Assembly (NCBI RefSeq): GCF_020906275.1
Contig: NZ_CP086727.1
Location: 3,086,001 to 3,150,000 of the forward strand
From: Parasphingorhabdus litoris DSM 22379
GTDB taxonomy: Bacteria; Pseudomonadota; Alphaproteobacteria; Sphingomonadales; Sphingomonadaceae
DNA length: 64,000 bases
Direction of reading: 5' to 3'
In this document: piece after piece, positions 17,964-26,560 of the stretch
Layout: each line of letters starts with the position of its first letter
How positions within the stretch are numbered: position 1 is the stretch's first letter
Notes under the pieces: generated by a model
What the model saw: only the letters and a program-made list of their open reading frames with translations
Database searches by the model: none
Told to the model about the DNA's origin: nothing
Position numbers and translations under genes: made by a program

Positions 17964-19619
17964 ATGAACAGGGGTAAAAAATTCAGCTCGAAAATTTCTG
18001 GCGCGCTGCTGGCGCTGGCCGTCACCGGTGCGGTTGTCGCACCGTTACCGAGCTACACAGCACAGGCGCAGATTCCCGGACTACTGCCAAAGGCAGATCA
18101 GGTAGCCGTAACCCAACCTATGGCCATAGATGGCGTTTGGCAAATTCGCGAACTGGGCAAGCATATCATTGTTGAAGCAGGACGTGCTTACGCGCTTGAA
18201 AGCTGGATTCACGCATTTGTCTTTGAAATTCAGCCTGACATGGTCGTGTTGCGCAATTTCAAACAGCAAGCACCCAATGCCTATGTGGCGGACGACCTGC
18301 CGCTGATGGCGAAGGCCAATATGGTGGTTCAGGAAGACGGTTCGATCACAGCGACTGTCGCGTCGCTTGTGCCGGTGACCTATCATCTGGATCCGGTCGA
18401 ACTCTTCTATCCCCAGCATTTCCTTGCGGCGATACAGGAAAGCCGGGTGCCCGCCCAATATCGGAATGCCCCTGGACCGCAACCACATGCGCTGGGGCCA
18501 CCACAACCAGGCGCTATCGGGCAGCCTGTAATTGAAGCTCAACCAGCCTTGGAACCGGGCGTCACAGAACCTTTCGTGGAGCGGTGTGGCAATTGTGGTC
18601 TCTTACCACCGGGCGTAGCCGGGCAGGCCGAATTGGCCACCAGCAGCAATGACAGCGCCGATGAAGGTGGACTGTCCGACGAGGCCAAGTTGGGTATTGG
18701 CACGGTCGTGGCCGGCGGTATCGCCTATAAGGCAAGCGGATCGATCGGTAAGACCGCCAAAACGGTCGGCTCGGCCGGAAGGGTTTCTCGCGGTGGTGCA
18801 GCTGCAACGAAACTGACCGAAGGACGCCTTAGAGGCGAGATTTTGAAGAAGGCCGGTCCCAAGGGAACCGGGCAGCTTATCGGGAAAGGCACAGCCGCTC
18901 AGGCAGCCCGCGGAATTGGCGGAGCGACCAACGAAGCGCAGTTGATGCAGCGGATTAACAAGGCTGGCGATATTTCCAAACTGAACAAAGCCGGTCGTGC
19001 GGCTCAGGTAGCGCGCGGTGCGGGCGGAATAAAAGCCGCGTCAACTGCTGCCGACGCTGCCAAGCTTGCCAGAATGGCCAAAGCCGGCGCGACCGCCGGA
19101 AAGGTAGGCAAGGCCGGCCGTGCAGCGCTAGCAGGCACTGGCGTAGGTGCGGCCGTAGTTGTGGCTGAAATCGCCGCGACCGAAGGCATTGAAGCCGTCA
19201 CCGGAGCCGATATTCAGGATCCGGTCTCCACCACGTTCCAATATGGATCCGCAATTTTCGACAAGGATGTAACCTTGGGTGACGTCGCAAAGGCACGTGC
19301 AGCACATCACCGGGAGAATTTCCGCAAAATTGGTGAAACATTCACCACAAAGGGAAAGATGAAGGAGAATCTGCGAGCCTATGGCGACAAAAATCGCGCG
19401 AAAATCGAAAATGCCACCGGCATGGACCTGCAGAGTGGCAGGGAACGACGCGCAGCTTATGGAGCAGCCCTGACCAGCGACAAGCCCGTCGCGGCAACCG
19501 CAAAAGTGATGGGCGACCGGGCCAAGCACCATTTGGAGAATACCGGCAAGGTCACGAAAAAAATCGGCTGCGGCCTAGGGAATATTTTCCGCAAAAAGGA
19601 AAATGACAAAGAGTGCTGA
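17964..19619 (+). CDS. Secreted protein of unknown family, Gly/Ala/Lys-rich
   Basis: A 551-residue protein I do not recognise. The start is the ATG at 17964, 7 bases after GAAGGA; a TTG two codons earlier is in frame. Residues 1-36 form a Sec signal peptide ending AQA. Residues about 50-155 look like a globular beta-rich domain (GVWQIRELGKHIIVEAG...). Then come a Pro-rich linker (155-195), a CGNCG pair, and a long region alternating Gly/Ala-rich and Lys-rich segments with two hydrophobic stretches (about 232-245 and 390-410). The C-terminus is strongly basic and ends with Cys. This layout recalls the hydrophobic mid-regions of secreted toxins, but no toxin domain or immunity gene is seen. A strong terminator follows. 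Confidence 0.75.
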   Translation: MNRGKKFSSKISGALLALAVTGAVVAPLPSYTAQAQIPGLLPKADQVAVTQPMAIDGVWQIRELGKHIIVEAGRAYALESWIHAFVFEIQPDMVVLRNFKQQAPNAYVADDLPLMAKANMVVQEDGSITATVASLVPVTYHLDPVELFYPQHFLAAIQESRVPAQYRNAPGPQPHALGPPQPGAIGQPVIEAQPALEPGVTEPFVERCGNCGLLPPGVAGQAELATSSNDSADEGGLSDEAKLGIGTVVAGGIAYKASGSIGKTAKTVGSAGRVSRGGAAATKLTEGRLRGEILKKAGPKGTGQLIGKGTAAQAARGIGGATNEAQLMQRINKAGDISKLNKAGRAAQVARGAGGIKAASTAADAAKLARMAKAGATAGKVGKAGRAALAGTGVGAAVVVAEIAATEGIEAVTGADIQDPVSTTFQYGSAIFDKDVTLGDVAKARAAHHRENFRKIGETFTTKGKMKENLRAYGDKNRAKIENATGMDLQSGRERRAAYGAALTSDKPVAATAKVMGDRAKHHLENTGKVTKKIGCGLGNIFRKKENDKEC

Positions 19620-19665
19620 CCTGATTGACATCGGAAGCGACCCACGATCTCGACAGGTCAATACG

Positions 19666-19695
19666 AGGAGGAGCGGTAACCGCTCCTCCTTTTTT
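19666..19695 (+). terminator. Strong intrinsic terminator after the secreted-protein gene
   Basis: A perfect 11-pair stem (AGGAGGAGCGG / CCGCTCCTCCT) with loop TAA and a run of six T, 46 bases after the stop at 19619. On the minus strand it could also serve the converging DUF6151 gene. Confidence 0.93.
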
Positions 19696-19736
19696 GTCGC
19701 AGTTCCAAAACAGAGTTTAGATTTTCCCTACCAACG

Positions 19737-20393
19737 CTATTGCGCCTCGGCCAATACCTCCCGGTAAATATCCGCCTTTTCGTCGATCGCGAGCCGCTCT
19801 GCCTTTTCCAGTTTGATTGGTACAGCCAACGGCTTGCCGGTATCATCATCAAACAGCGGCGATTTTTTGAGTTCCGGATTGAACCGCGCCTTGATCGTGC
19901 GGACGAGAAGATTCCATAGCATGCCCGGCATATTGGCGGTTTTGACCTTGCCGGGATCGCCCGCGCCAGAGGCAATAGCGACATGTTCGACCGACTGCCC
20001 CAGCAGCGCATCGGTTTTGCCGCGATCAAAGCCAGACAGGATCAGCGACAGAAAGACAAAGCGTGTCGAACTCAGCGTGTTGGCAATCGGCGTTTTGCAG
20101 GTCGCGCAATACCAGCGCAGCAGCGGCCCACCGGTCACGGTGACACAGGCGAGCTGGTCCCGTCCCTTGGCAATTTCAAATTTCGACGAATCCATATGAT
20201 AGACGTGGGTGCCGGCATGGTCGTCAAGCATCAGCTTTTCCTGACTCAGATAATGGGCAAAGGCCTGGCAGTCGTTGCAGTGGCAGACCAGCCGCCGACC
20301 GGTGGGCGGCGCGGATTCATGGACGGTGGCCTGAATGGCACCGCATTGGCATTGAAAATCAAGGCTTTGAGGGGGATTGGCAGTGGGGGTCAT
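19737..20393 (-). CDS. DUF6151 family protein (GFA-like zinc protein)
   Basis: A 218-residue protein of the DUF6151 / GFA-like group. It has the cysteine layout of the S-(hydroxymethyl)glutathione synthase fold: C15-x-C17 (FQCQCG), C37-x-C39-x2-C42 (CHCNDC) and a later C-x-x-C (WYCATC), which should bind zinc. The Rv-like 'DDHAGTHVYHMDSSKFEIAKG' stretch and the following LACVTVTGGPLLRW fit the family. The cellular substrate is unknown. It is followed by a type-3 repeat region on its upstream side, and by the terminator at 19666 downstream. Confidence 0.85.
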   Translation of the reverse strand: MTPTANPPQSLDFQCQCGAIQATVHESAPPTGRRLVCHCNDCQAFAHYLSQEKLMLDDHAGTHVYHMDSSKFEIAKGRDQLACVTVTGGPLLRWYCATCKTPIANTLSSTRFVFLSLILSGFDRGKTDALLGQSVEHVAIASGAGDPGKVKTANMPGMLWNLLVRTIKARFNPELKKSPLFDDDTGKPLAVPIKLEKAERLAIDEKADIYREVLAEAQ

Positions 20394-20529
20394 AAGTCAT
20401 CCTGATTTAGGGACTCGCTATGTAATACATATATAGGCCCAGATATAGAGGCCCGTTTGAACGACAGATGATGCCAGCGCGCCGGGATTGTGCGTCGGAA
20501 TGGGATCCGCCCGTGGTGCTTACGGCTGT

Positions 20530-20673
20530 GCCCCTGCGCAGGCAGGGGCCCATCTCCTATCATTACGGCCCTAAGTGGGTGTGAGGGATGCGTTGCGCTT
20601 TAGCCATCGTGTGCCTCTTATCGCTCGCATAGTTACGGGAATATGGGAGATGGGCCCCTGCCTGCGCAGGGGC
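20530..20673. repeat. Type-3 palindromic repeat, copy 1
   Basis: The element is hairpin (GCCCCTGC / GCAGGGGC, loop GCAG) - CCATCTCC - about 88-base spacer - GGAGATGG - hairpin (GCCCCTGC / GCAGGGGC, loop CTGC). The CCATCTCC and GGAGATGG blocks pair with each other. It fills most of the 287-base gap between the DUF6151 and patatin genes and contains no plausible gene. A second copy with different hairpin sequences lies inside pntB at 41842-41924. Confidence 0.85.
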
Positions 20674-20681
20674 ACGGGCGC

Positions 20682-22481
20682 TTACAGATGTTTCAGCCCG
20701 GCGCTCTCAATCACCTGGCTGCTAATATATTCGGATGCCATTTCGGCCAGCTCGCGGCCCAAATGCCAGTCGAGTATTTGCATATCAGGGATGATCGGCG
20801 GATTAACCAGTATGTCCTCGTCGCCCAGCATTTCCTTGGACGCCATCCGGCTTGCAACCACCATAGAGCGTGACATGATTTCGACAATCGAGGGAAACTC
20901 CGCCTCGCGTTTTTTGCGCAGCAACACGTCTTTCATCAAAGTCCAGCGGCCGCGAATATCCTCATATTCCACTTCGGTCCGCCAGATCTCGTCAGGGTCG
21001 CCCAGTGATACCACGATATTAGGCCCGGTTTTCAGGCCATGCATGACCTTGACCGGTACATTGTCGAGTACCCCGCCATCGACGAGGATATTGCCATCGC
21101 TATCGATAAAGGGCGGCAATATGGTCGGCAATGACCCCGATGCGCGGACGCATTCCCACAAGGGGCCACGCCGGTGGATGTGCAGGCCGTTGGTCGACAG
21201 GTTGGTCGAAACGCCAAAGAAATTAATCGGCTGATCGGCAATATCCTTGGTCCCGTAGCGCTCACGCAACTCAGCATCGAACACGGTCGGGTCGAGCAGC
21301 GAATAGAGCGGCAGGGTCAGCCGCCGCATCGCCTTTGCCTTGATGAACATCGCTTCCATCTGGTCGAGCGTTTCTTCCACCGACATGCCGCGGGCAATTG
21401 CGCCGCCCATCGCCGCGCCAGCGCTGGCGCCGCCAATAAAGTCGATCGGAATATCGGCCTGTCTCAGCGCCTGCACGACGCCGAGATGCGCGCAGCCAAG
21501 CGCGCCACCGCCGGCAAGCACCAGGCCGATCGCACGACCAGTCAGGAATCGCGCGACCTTGGCGAAATCGGCATCGCTGTCATTTGCCATATGATGATGC
21601 AGTTTCGGTTCGCGGGGATCAATAAAGGCAGCAGTGCCGGCAATCGGATGGCCTTGTGTTTTTCTAACGACCAATAAAGTCCGTTGCTGGGGTGCAATCC
21701 AGCGCATCGCTGACTGCTCTGACTCATTTGGTACAGGATCGATTGCACCGGGTTGCCCCGTCAGATTAGCTACCATCACCAGCGCATCGGCGTTACGACA
21801 GACTTGCTCGCTCCATTCGCTCGACCCACTGCCATCGATCAGGACATAGGCGCCCATGGCTTCCTGCTCCGCGAGCCAAGCCTGATAGGCCGCGCCATCA
21901 GACGCCTCGCTGGTGCCCTGATCCACCGCGATGATCGGGGTGTCGTCTTTCACCACCGCTTCAAACGCCGCCGCGAGCCGTGACAGCAAACCATCGGGCA
22001 GCTGGCTGGTACCGGCAGGCAGCAAGGCAATGACGCGCGGCGTCCCGGTCGATACCGAAGCGGTGCGCGCCGTGGCGACAACGAGCCGTTCAGAGACCAG
22101 TTTCAGCATCGCTTGAGTCAGCTCCGGATGGTCGTGGGCAATTTCGTCAAACGCCTTGCGCGATACTTCCAGCACAACGGAATCACGCGTCGCAATCACA
22201 TCGGCGGTGCGCTTGCCACCGGCAAAAAAGGCCAGCTCACCGACCGCCTCGCCCGCTTCGATATGGGCGACAATATGGACCTTATTGACCACCACGCGAA
22301 ACCGGCCGGACTCGACAAAATAGAGCGCATCGGCATCATCGCCCTGCATCACGAGATTTTCGCCGCCGGACACGGGTTTCAGGGTGGAAACCGATTCCAG
22401 CGCATCAAGCGCTGCCTCCGACACGCCGTCAAACAGCGCGTGGCGGGCCAAATTTGGGCCGGAAACCGGTGTTTCAGTCAT
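20682..22481 (-). CDS. Cyclic-nucleotide-binding and patatin-like phospholipase (NTE/RssA family)
   Basis: A 599-residue fusion. Residues about 15-130 form a cyclic-nucleotide-binding fold (GENLVMQGDDADALYFVESG, GEAVGELAFFAGGKR), which may sense cAMP or serve structurally. A middle region (about 145-310) resembles the linker of NTE-like proteins. The patatin domain follows, with the oxyanion loop GGGALGCAHLG, the nucleophile S353 in GGASAG (GxSxG) and the catalytic Asp in VDGGVLDN. It should hydrolyse (lyso)phospholipids. Both catalytic residues are present, so it is likely active. The gene stands alone between a repeat and the DUF2855 gene. Confidence 0.92.
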   Translation of the reverse strand: MTETPVSGPNLARHALFDGVSEAALDALESVSTLKPVSGGENLVMQGDDADALYFVESGRFRVVVNKVHIVAHIEAGEAVGELAFFAGGKRTADVIATRDSVVLEVSRKAFDEIAHDHPELTQAMLKLVSERLVVATARTASVSTGTPRVIALLPAGTSQLPDGLLSRLAAAFEAVVKDDTPIIAVDQGTSEASDGAAYQAWLAEQEAMGAYVLIDGSGSSEWSEQVCRNADALVMVANLTGQPGAIDPVPNESEQSAMRWIAPQQRTLLVVRKTQGHPIAGTAAFIDPREPKLHHHMANDSDADFAKVARFLTGRAIGLVLAGGGALGCAHLGVVQALRQADIPIDFIGGASAGAAMGGAIARGMSVEETLDQMEAMFIKAKAMRRLTLPLYSLLDPTVFDAELRERYGTKDIADQPINFFGVSTNLSTNGLHIHRRGPLWECVRASGSLPTILPPFIDSDGNILVDGGVLDNVPVKVMHGLKTGPNIVVSLGDPDEIWRTEVEYEDIRGRWTLMKDVLLRKKREAEFPSIVEIMSRSMVVASRMASKEMLGDEDILVNPPIIPDMQILDWHLGRELAEMASEYISSQVIESAGLKHL

Positions 22482-22571
22482 GTCGTCCCCTAGGCGCGAC
22501 CCTATTCAGACTATTATCTGCCCTTCTGCGTTGATAAGCAACGCTTTTTCAAATTCAGACCAGTGTACAGA

Positions 22572-23651
22572 TCAACCCAGAGCGCAGATCAACCCTCGGT
22601 TCGGGGCGACCTTGTTGGCCAGCATTTCGAGATAGGCGCTTTGCAAAGCGTCCTGTCCGGAGAGATGCTCGACCGATAGATGATTGGCTACGTTGGCGAC
22701 AAAGGCGGCAAATTGCTCATCCACCATCGCGCGAAACGTGGCCGGACCCACTTCCTTCATCAGCGATTCTGCCACCGTAGGTGCAAAAAACATCACAGGC
22801 TCGGGGCCCTTCAGCTCGCCCCTACCGGTCCGCTCTTCAAAATGCGTCGCGCCGACCATGGAGCTGAACTTCAGATTGGTATCCCAATGGCTGTGGATTG
22901 CAGAGAGCAGTGCGCTGTTGCCAGCAAAGTCAACCGAGACGATGGCTTGCGATGCATCAACGCTCGACAGATCATCATAGGTCAGCACTTCGTCATAGAG
23001 GCCTGTTTCCTCGACAAACGCCTTGTTGCCCGCCGATGTCAGGCCGATGCGTTTGATATCGGAGCTTAGATTCTTGGCGACCATCGCTAGGCCGAGCGCG
23101 GTTTTCGACGACGCGCTGGTGAGGAGCACGGCTTCGGCGCCAAACCATTCGGCCTTGCGCATCATATCCTCGATCAGGAAGCTGGTAGTGAACAGCGGCT
23201 GATACAGAGCGCGCTCCTCTTCCATCTGCCCTGCATCCATGCCGAGACGGTGATATTGATTATAGATGATCGCCAGACCCTGACGATGCTCGGAATGATC
23301 GACAAAGCCGGCATCGGTCACATTGCCGGGCGCGACGACAAGATGGCTGGCCATCGGCAGATAGCCGTAAACCCGCTCGCCCACCGCAATGCCATCCTGT
23401 TTCGATGCGACCACTTTGGCAAAACCCCAGACCGGCACAATGCCCCAGTCCGCATCACCGGTGGGGAAGAAATTCCAGTAACCAAAGCCGTCACCGACCG
23501 CAGCATAGGTGATGTTATTGGCGGTCAGCGCATATTTCTCGATCTCCAGCAATATCTGACCATCCGCCAGCTCTGTAGCGGGTGTGGCGCGCCATTCGCT
23601 TTGCGGGAGGTCGGCCTTTTTCACCCAAAGGCTGCTTGTCTGGTCACTCAT
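22572..23651 (-). CDS. DUF2855 family protein (MDR-like fold)
   Basis: A 359-residue protein of the DUF2855 family, distantly related to medium-chain dehydrogenases. It has the expected opening (LWVKKADLPQSEWR), LEIEKYALTANNITYAAVGD, a GYWNFFP motif and a later Rossmann-like segment (EAVLLTSASSKTALGLA). Catalytic zinc ligands typical of true alcohol dehydrogenases are not seen. The start at 23651 (MSDQTSS) has GGAG 8 bases upstream; a longer reading to 23711 would add 20 unlikely residues. Often found with lipid or polyhydroxyalkanoate functions, but the role is not established. Confidence 0.85.
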   Translation of the reverse strand: MSDQTSSLWVKKADLPQSEWRATPATELADGQILLEIEKYALTANNITYAAVGDGFGYWNFFPTGDADWGIVPVWGFAKVVASKQDGIAVGERVYGYLPMASHLVVAPGNVTDAGFVDHSEHRQGLAIIYNQYHRLGMDAGQMEEERALYQPLFTTSFLIEDMMRKAEWFGAEAVLLTSASSKTALGLAMVAKNLSSDIKRIGLTSAGNKAFVEETGLYDEVLTYDDLSSVDASQAIVSVDFAGNSALLSAIHSHWDTNLKFSSMVGATHFEERTGRGELKGPEPVMFFAPTVAESLMKEVGPATFRAMVDEQFAAFVANVANHLSVEHLSGQDALQSAYLEMLANKVAPNRGLICALG

Positions 23652-23837
23652 TTGCGCTGCTCCATCTGTCAAAGAATCATGATATTGGTTTTGATTTTCT
23701 AACTTTATCATAGGCTTTCACGCGCGATTGGCAAAAGCATTTGCCAAAAACGGCGGGACTGCTAATCCTGTTGCGATTGTAATTAAATTACAGCCAGCAT
23801 TTCAGCATGAAGAATATGCGAAACGGGGAGAATTTCA

Positions 23838-25409
23838 TTGAGTACAGCGCCAGTTTCCGGGTTTGAAGCGGCTATTCAGCCGGTCACCAATGTATCGGAC
23901 TTCATCTGGGGCGGGAGCTGGAACGGGGAACCGGTCCTTGCCATTGCTGGTCAGCCAATCCCGCCGATGGTCATCATCCTGCTGGGCGCTGGCATCTATT
24001 TCATGATCGGTCTGCGCGGCTATCCGCTGCGCCGCCTGTTCCCCGCCCTCGCTGGTCTCTTCAAGAAATCCGAGAGTAAGGGCGCGGGTGAGATTTCGCC
24101 CTTTGCCGCCCTGTCGACGGCGCTTTCCGGGCAAGTGGGTACCGGTAATCTCGCGGGTGTGGCGACCGCCATTACGTTAGGCGGTCCGGGTGCGATATTC
24201 TGGATGTGGGTGACCGCTTTGTTTGGCATGGCGCTCGCCTTTGCCGAGGGGTCTCTGGCCATCCGCTTTCGCGAACAGGCCGAAGACGGCACCTATCGCG
24301 GCGGACCCATGACCTATATTACCCTTGGCCTCGGCCCGAAATGGACCTGGCTGGCGGTGCTTTTCTGTATCGGCGCGCTGTTTTCCGCGCTGGTTACCGG
24401 CAACGGTATTCAGGCCAATAGCCTGGGCGACAGCGCCAATGAGCTGTTCGGCGTTGCGGAATGGGTCGGCGGTGCGGTTGCTGCCATCGCGGTGTTTGCA
24501 GTCATTATCGGCGGCATTAAATCCATCGGTAAAGTGGCAGAAACTATCGTCCCGTGGATGGCCGCGGCCTATCTGGTGATGGCCCTGATTGCCCTAATCA
24601 TCAACGCGCCCTATCTGCCGGAAACCTTCTCCCGCATCTTTGCCGGGGCCTTCGGATATGACGCCGCAGCCGGCGGTTTCCTCGGCGCGATGATCATGAT
24701 TGCCATTCGCGCCGGTGTGGCGCGCGGGCTGTTCTCTAACGAGGCGGGTCAGGGTTCCACCCCAATTGCCCACGCCGTGGCACAGACCAATGATCCGGCG
24801 GCACAGGGCCGCTTTGCGATGATGGGCACGTTTATCGACACCATCGTGATCTGCACCATGACCGCCCTGGTCATGCTGACCGTCGCTGGCGACTTTACCG
24901 TGACCGATGCCAATGGCGTCAAAACGGCGGTGGAACATGCCTGGCAATCTGATCTCAATGGCTTTGCTATGACATCAGGTGCCTATGGTGCGGCCTTCCC
25001 GTTTGAAATCTTCAGCATTCCGATTGGCACCTTGATCGTATCGGTCGCGCTGATCCTGTTCGTGTTCACCACCCTCCTTACCTGGAGCTATTATGGCGAA
25101 CGCGCGATTACGTATCTCTACGACCTGCTGCCCGGCGCGAGCCTGAGCGGCGAGAAGAAACTGCATTTTGTCTGGCGCGTGCTCTGGTGCGTGGTGATCT
25201 TCTTCGGTTCATTCGCGCCGCTGCAACTGGTCTGGCGCTTAGGCGATATTTCGAACGCAGTCATGACGCTGCCGAACATCGTCGCCTTGCTGGCCCTGTC
25301 CGGCGTAGTCTTCGCGCTGGCCAAAGGCAACCGCACAGCGGGTACCGACCATGGTCGCGAGACGCCGAAAGAGCTCACCGAGGAAGTGTCGGGAGCAGCC
25401 GGGCATTGA
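23838..25409 (+). CDS. Sodium:alanine/glycine symporter (AGCS family)
   Basis: A 523-residue transporter with about eleven membrane segments, taking up alanine or glycine with Na+. The family signatures are clear: SGQVGTGNLAGVATAITLGGPGAIFWMW, and GLFSNEAGQGSTPIAHA in the middle. The start is a TTG at 23838 with GGGGAG ending 7 bases upstream; no ATG or GTG gives the expected N-terminus, so this is a rare TTG start. Its stop is followed by the type-1 repeat at 25418. Confidence 0.93.
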   Translation: MSTAPVSGFEAAIQPVTNVSDFIWGGSWNGEPVLAIAGQPIPPMVIILLGAGIYFMIGLRGYPLRRLFPALAGLFKKSESKGAGEISPFAALSTALSGQVGTGNLAGVATAITLGGPGAIFWMWVTALFGMALAFAEGSLAIRFREQAEDGTYRGGPMTYITLGLGPKWTWLAVLFCIGALFSALVTGNGIQANSLGDSANELFGVAEWVGGAVAAIAVFAVIIGGIKSIGKVAETIVPWMAAAYLVMALIALIINAPYLPETFSRIFAGAFGYDAAAGGFLGAMIMIAIRAGVARGLFSNEAGQGSTPIAHAVAQTNDPAAQGRFAMMGTFIDTIVICTMTALVMLTVAGDFTVTDANGVKTAVEHAWQSDLNGFAMTSGAYGAAFPFEIFSIPIGTLIVSVALILFVFTTLLTWSYYGERAITYLYDLLPGASLSGEKKLHFVWRVLWCVVIFFGSFAPLQLVWRLGDISNAVMTLPNIVALLALSGVVFALAKGNRTAGTDHGRETPKELTEEVSGAAGH

Positions 25410-25417
25410 ATTATTCA

Positions 25418-25655
25418 CCTCAAGCGCCGGGCGGCGGAGATTCTTTTTTGACCCTCAAACGCCGGGCGCGGGCATCCGCCCGCTTGGCTATCGCGCCAAT
25501 AAGGCGCGGCGGCCGGTCGGCCTTGCCTCCGCTTCGCGTCGGTCTCGCGAAGACCTCAAGAAGATCGTCCGAGCGTAACGAGGCAAGCGCGACTGCGCGC
25601 CCGAGCTTATGCGAGGAAAGCCAAGCGGGCGGATGCCCGCGCCCGGCGCCTGAGG
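25418..25655. repeat. Type-1 composite inverted repeat, copy A
   Basis: Main body 25453-25655 is bounded by 37-bp inverted ends (25453-25489 and 25619-25655) that match except for AA/GG near the tips. Each end contains its own hairpin, GCGGGC-ATCC-GCCCGC. Inside lie two further hairpins, GGCC-GGTC-GGCC at 25511 and GCGC-GACT-GCGC at 25587. An extra half-end (CCTCAAGCGCCGGGCGGCGG) sits at 25418-25450. It fills the whole gap between the symporter and yqaA-like genes. A second copy is at 35406-35662. Confidence 0.92.
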
Positions 25656-25665
25656 TCCTATAAAA

Positions 25666-26247
25666 ATGCTCAAACGCCTTTACGAATGGATGCTCGACAA
25701 GGCTGGTCATCCCCAAGCGACGAAATGGCTTGCCGGTTTCAGCTTTACGGAATCGAGCTTTTTCCCGATCCCGCCCGATGTCCTGCTTGCACCAATGTGT
25801 CTGGCGAAGCCGGAAAAGTCTTTCTGGTATGCCTTTATCTGCACCGCCGCGTCGGTGCTCGGCGCACTGCTGGGCTATGCCATCGGTTTCTTCCTCTTTG
25901 AAACCATCGGTATCGCGATCCTCGAATTTTACGGCGTGACCGACAAGTTCGACACGTTCGCGCAAAGTTTCAATGAACAGGGCTGGATCGTGGTCCTGCT
26001 CGCTGGCTTCACACCGCTGCCGTTCAAGGTCATCACCATTGCCGCGGGCAGCACCGCGATGCCGCTCTACATCCTGATCATCGCCGCGATCATCGCTCGT
26101 TCAGCGCGCTTCTTCCTGGTCGCGGGCCTATTGCGCTTTTTCGGCCCGCCGATGAAAGAGTGGATCGACAAGAATTTCGCGCTGGCCACCACGGTTGGCG
26201 GGGTTTTGTTTGTCGGCGGCTTCGCGGCCGTGCGCTGGTTGGTTTGA
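25666..26247 (+). CDS. YqaA family membrane protein (DedA/SNARE-associated superfamily)
   Basis: A 193-residue inner-membrane protein with about five hydrophobic segments. It has YqaA hallmarks: ESSFFPIPPDVLLAP near residues 29-43, a GYAIGFFLFETIG segment, and the GFTPLPFKVITIAAG motif near 110, the conserved DedA-like reentrant region. Relatives include lipid scramblases or flippases and proton-dependent transporters, and YqaA itself lacks a firm function. The gene starts 10 bases after one type-1 repeat and is followed 12 bases later by a half-end of the same repeat. Confidence 0.88.
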   Translation: MLKRLYEWMLDKAGHPQATKWLAGFSFTESSFFPIPPDVLLAPMCLAKPEKSFWYAFICTAASVLGALLGYAIGFFLFETIGIAILEFYGVTDKFDTFAQSFNEQGWIVVLLAGFTPLPFKVITIAAGSTAMPLYILIIAAIIARSARFFLVAGLLRFFGPPMKEWIDKNFALATTVGGVLFVGGFAAVRWLV

Positions 26248-26258
26248 GGAGTGTGTGA

Positions 26259-26283
26259 GGATGCTGGCATCCAACGCCTGAGG
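26259..26283. repeat. Half-end of a type-1 repeat
   Basis: A small hairpin (GGATG-CTGG-CATCC) followed by AACGCCTGAGG, which matches the outer tip of the type-1 repeat (GGCGCCTGAGG) and its GCATCC loop region. It lies 12 bases after the yqaA-like stop. Confidence 0.55.
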
Positions 26284-26296
26284 TAGAACACCCATT

Positions 26297-26478
26297 CTCT
26301 CCCCTTGAGGGAGAGAAAAGACTTGGCTTGGCAGCTTGCTGCCTAGCAAGTCTTAGAGAGGGGAGAGCGACGACCACCGACGTCAGCGTTTGCCGCCTTA
26401 CCCCTCTCCAAGTTTCGCTAGCGCCCCTGGACAAGCCCAGGCGCACAAGCTCCACAATCCTCTCCCTCAAGGGGAGAG
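26297..26478. repeat. Type-2 inverted repeat element
   Basis: A 182-bp element with perfect 19-bp inverted ends (26297-26315 and 26460-26478, CTCTCCCCTTGAGGGAGAG). Inside are a hairpin (GACTTG..GGCAGC-TT-GCTGCC..CAAGTC, 26319-26352) and the pairing AGAGGGG / CCCCTCT. It fills most of the 313-base gap between yqaA and gshA. No gene is seen in it. Confidence 0.85.
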
Positions 26479-26560
26479 GAAGGAAACTCTACTAAACCTT
26501 CCCTCCTTCAACTCGAACAAAATATTTCTAGCGATATTTCGGACACTTGCTTAAACGCAA

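Noticed and set aside
25420..25965. Frames across the type-1 repeat (for example 181 codons on the minus strand)
   Set aside because: They arise from the repeat's self-complementarity and run into the yqaA gene antisense.
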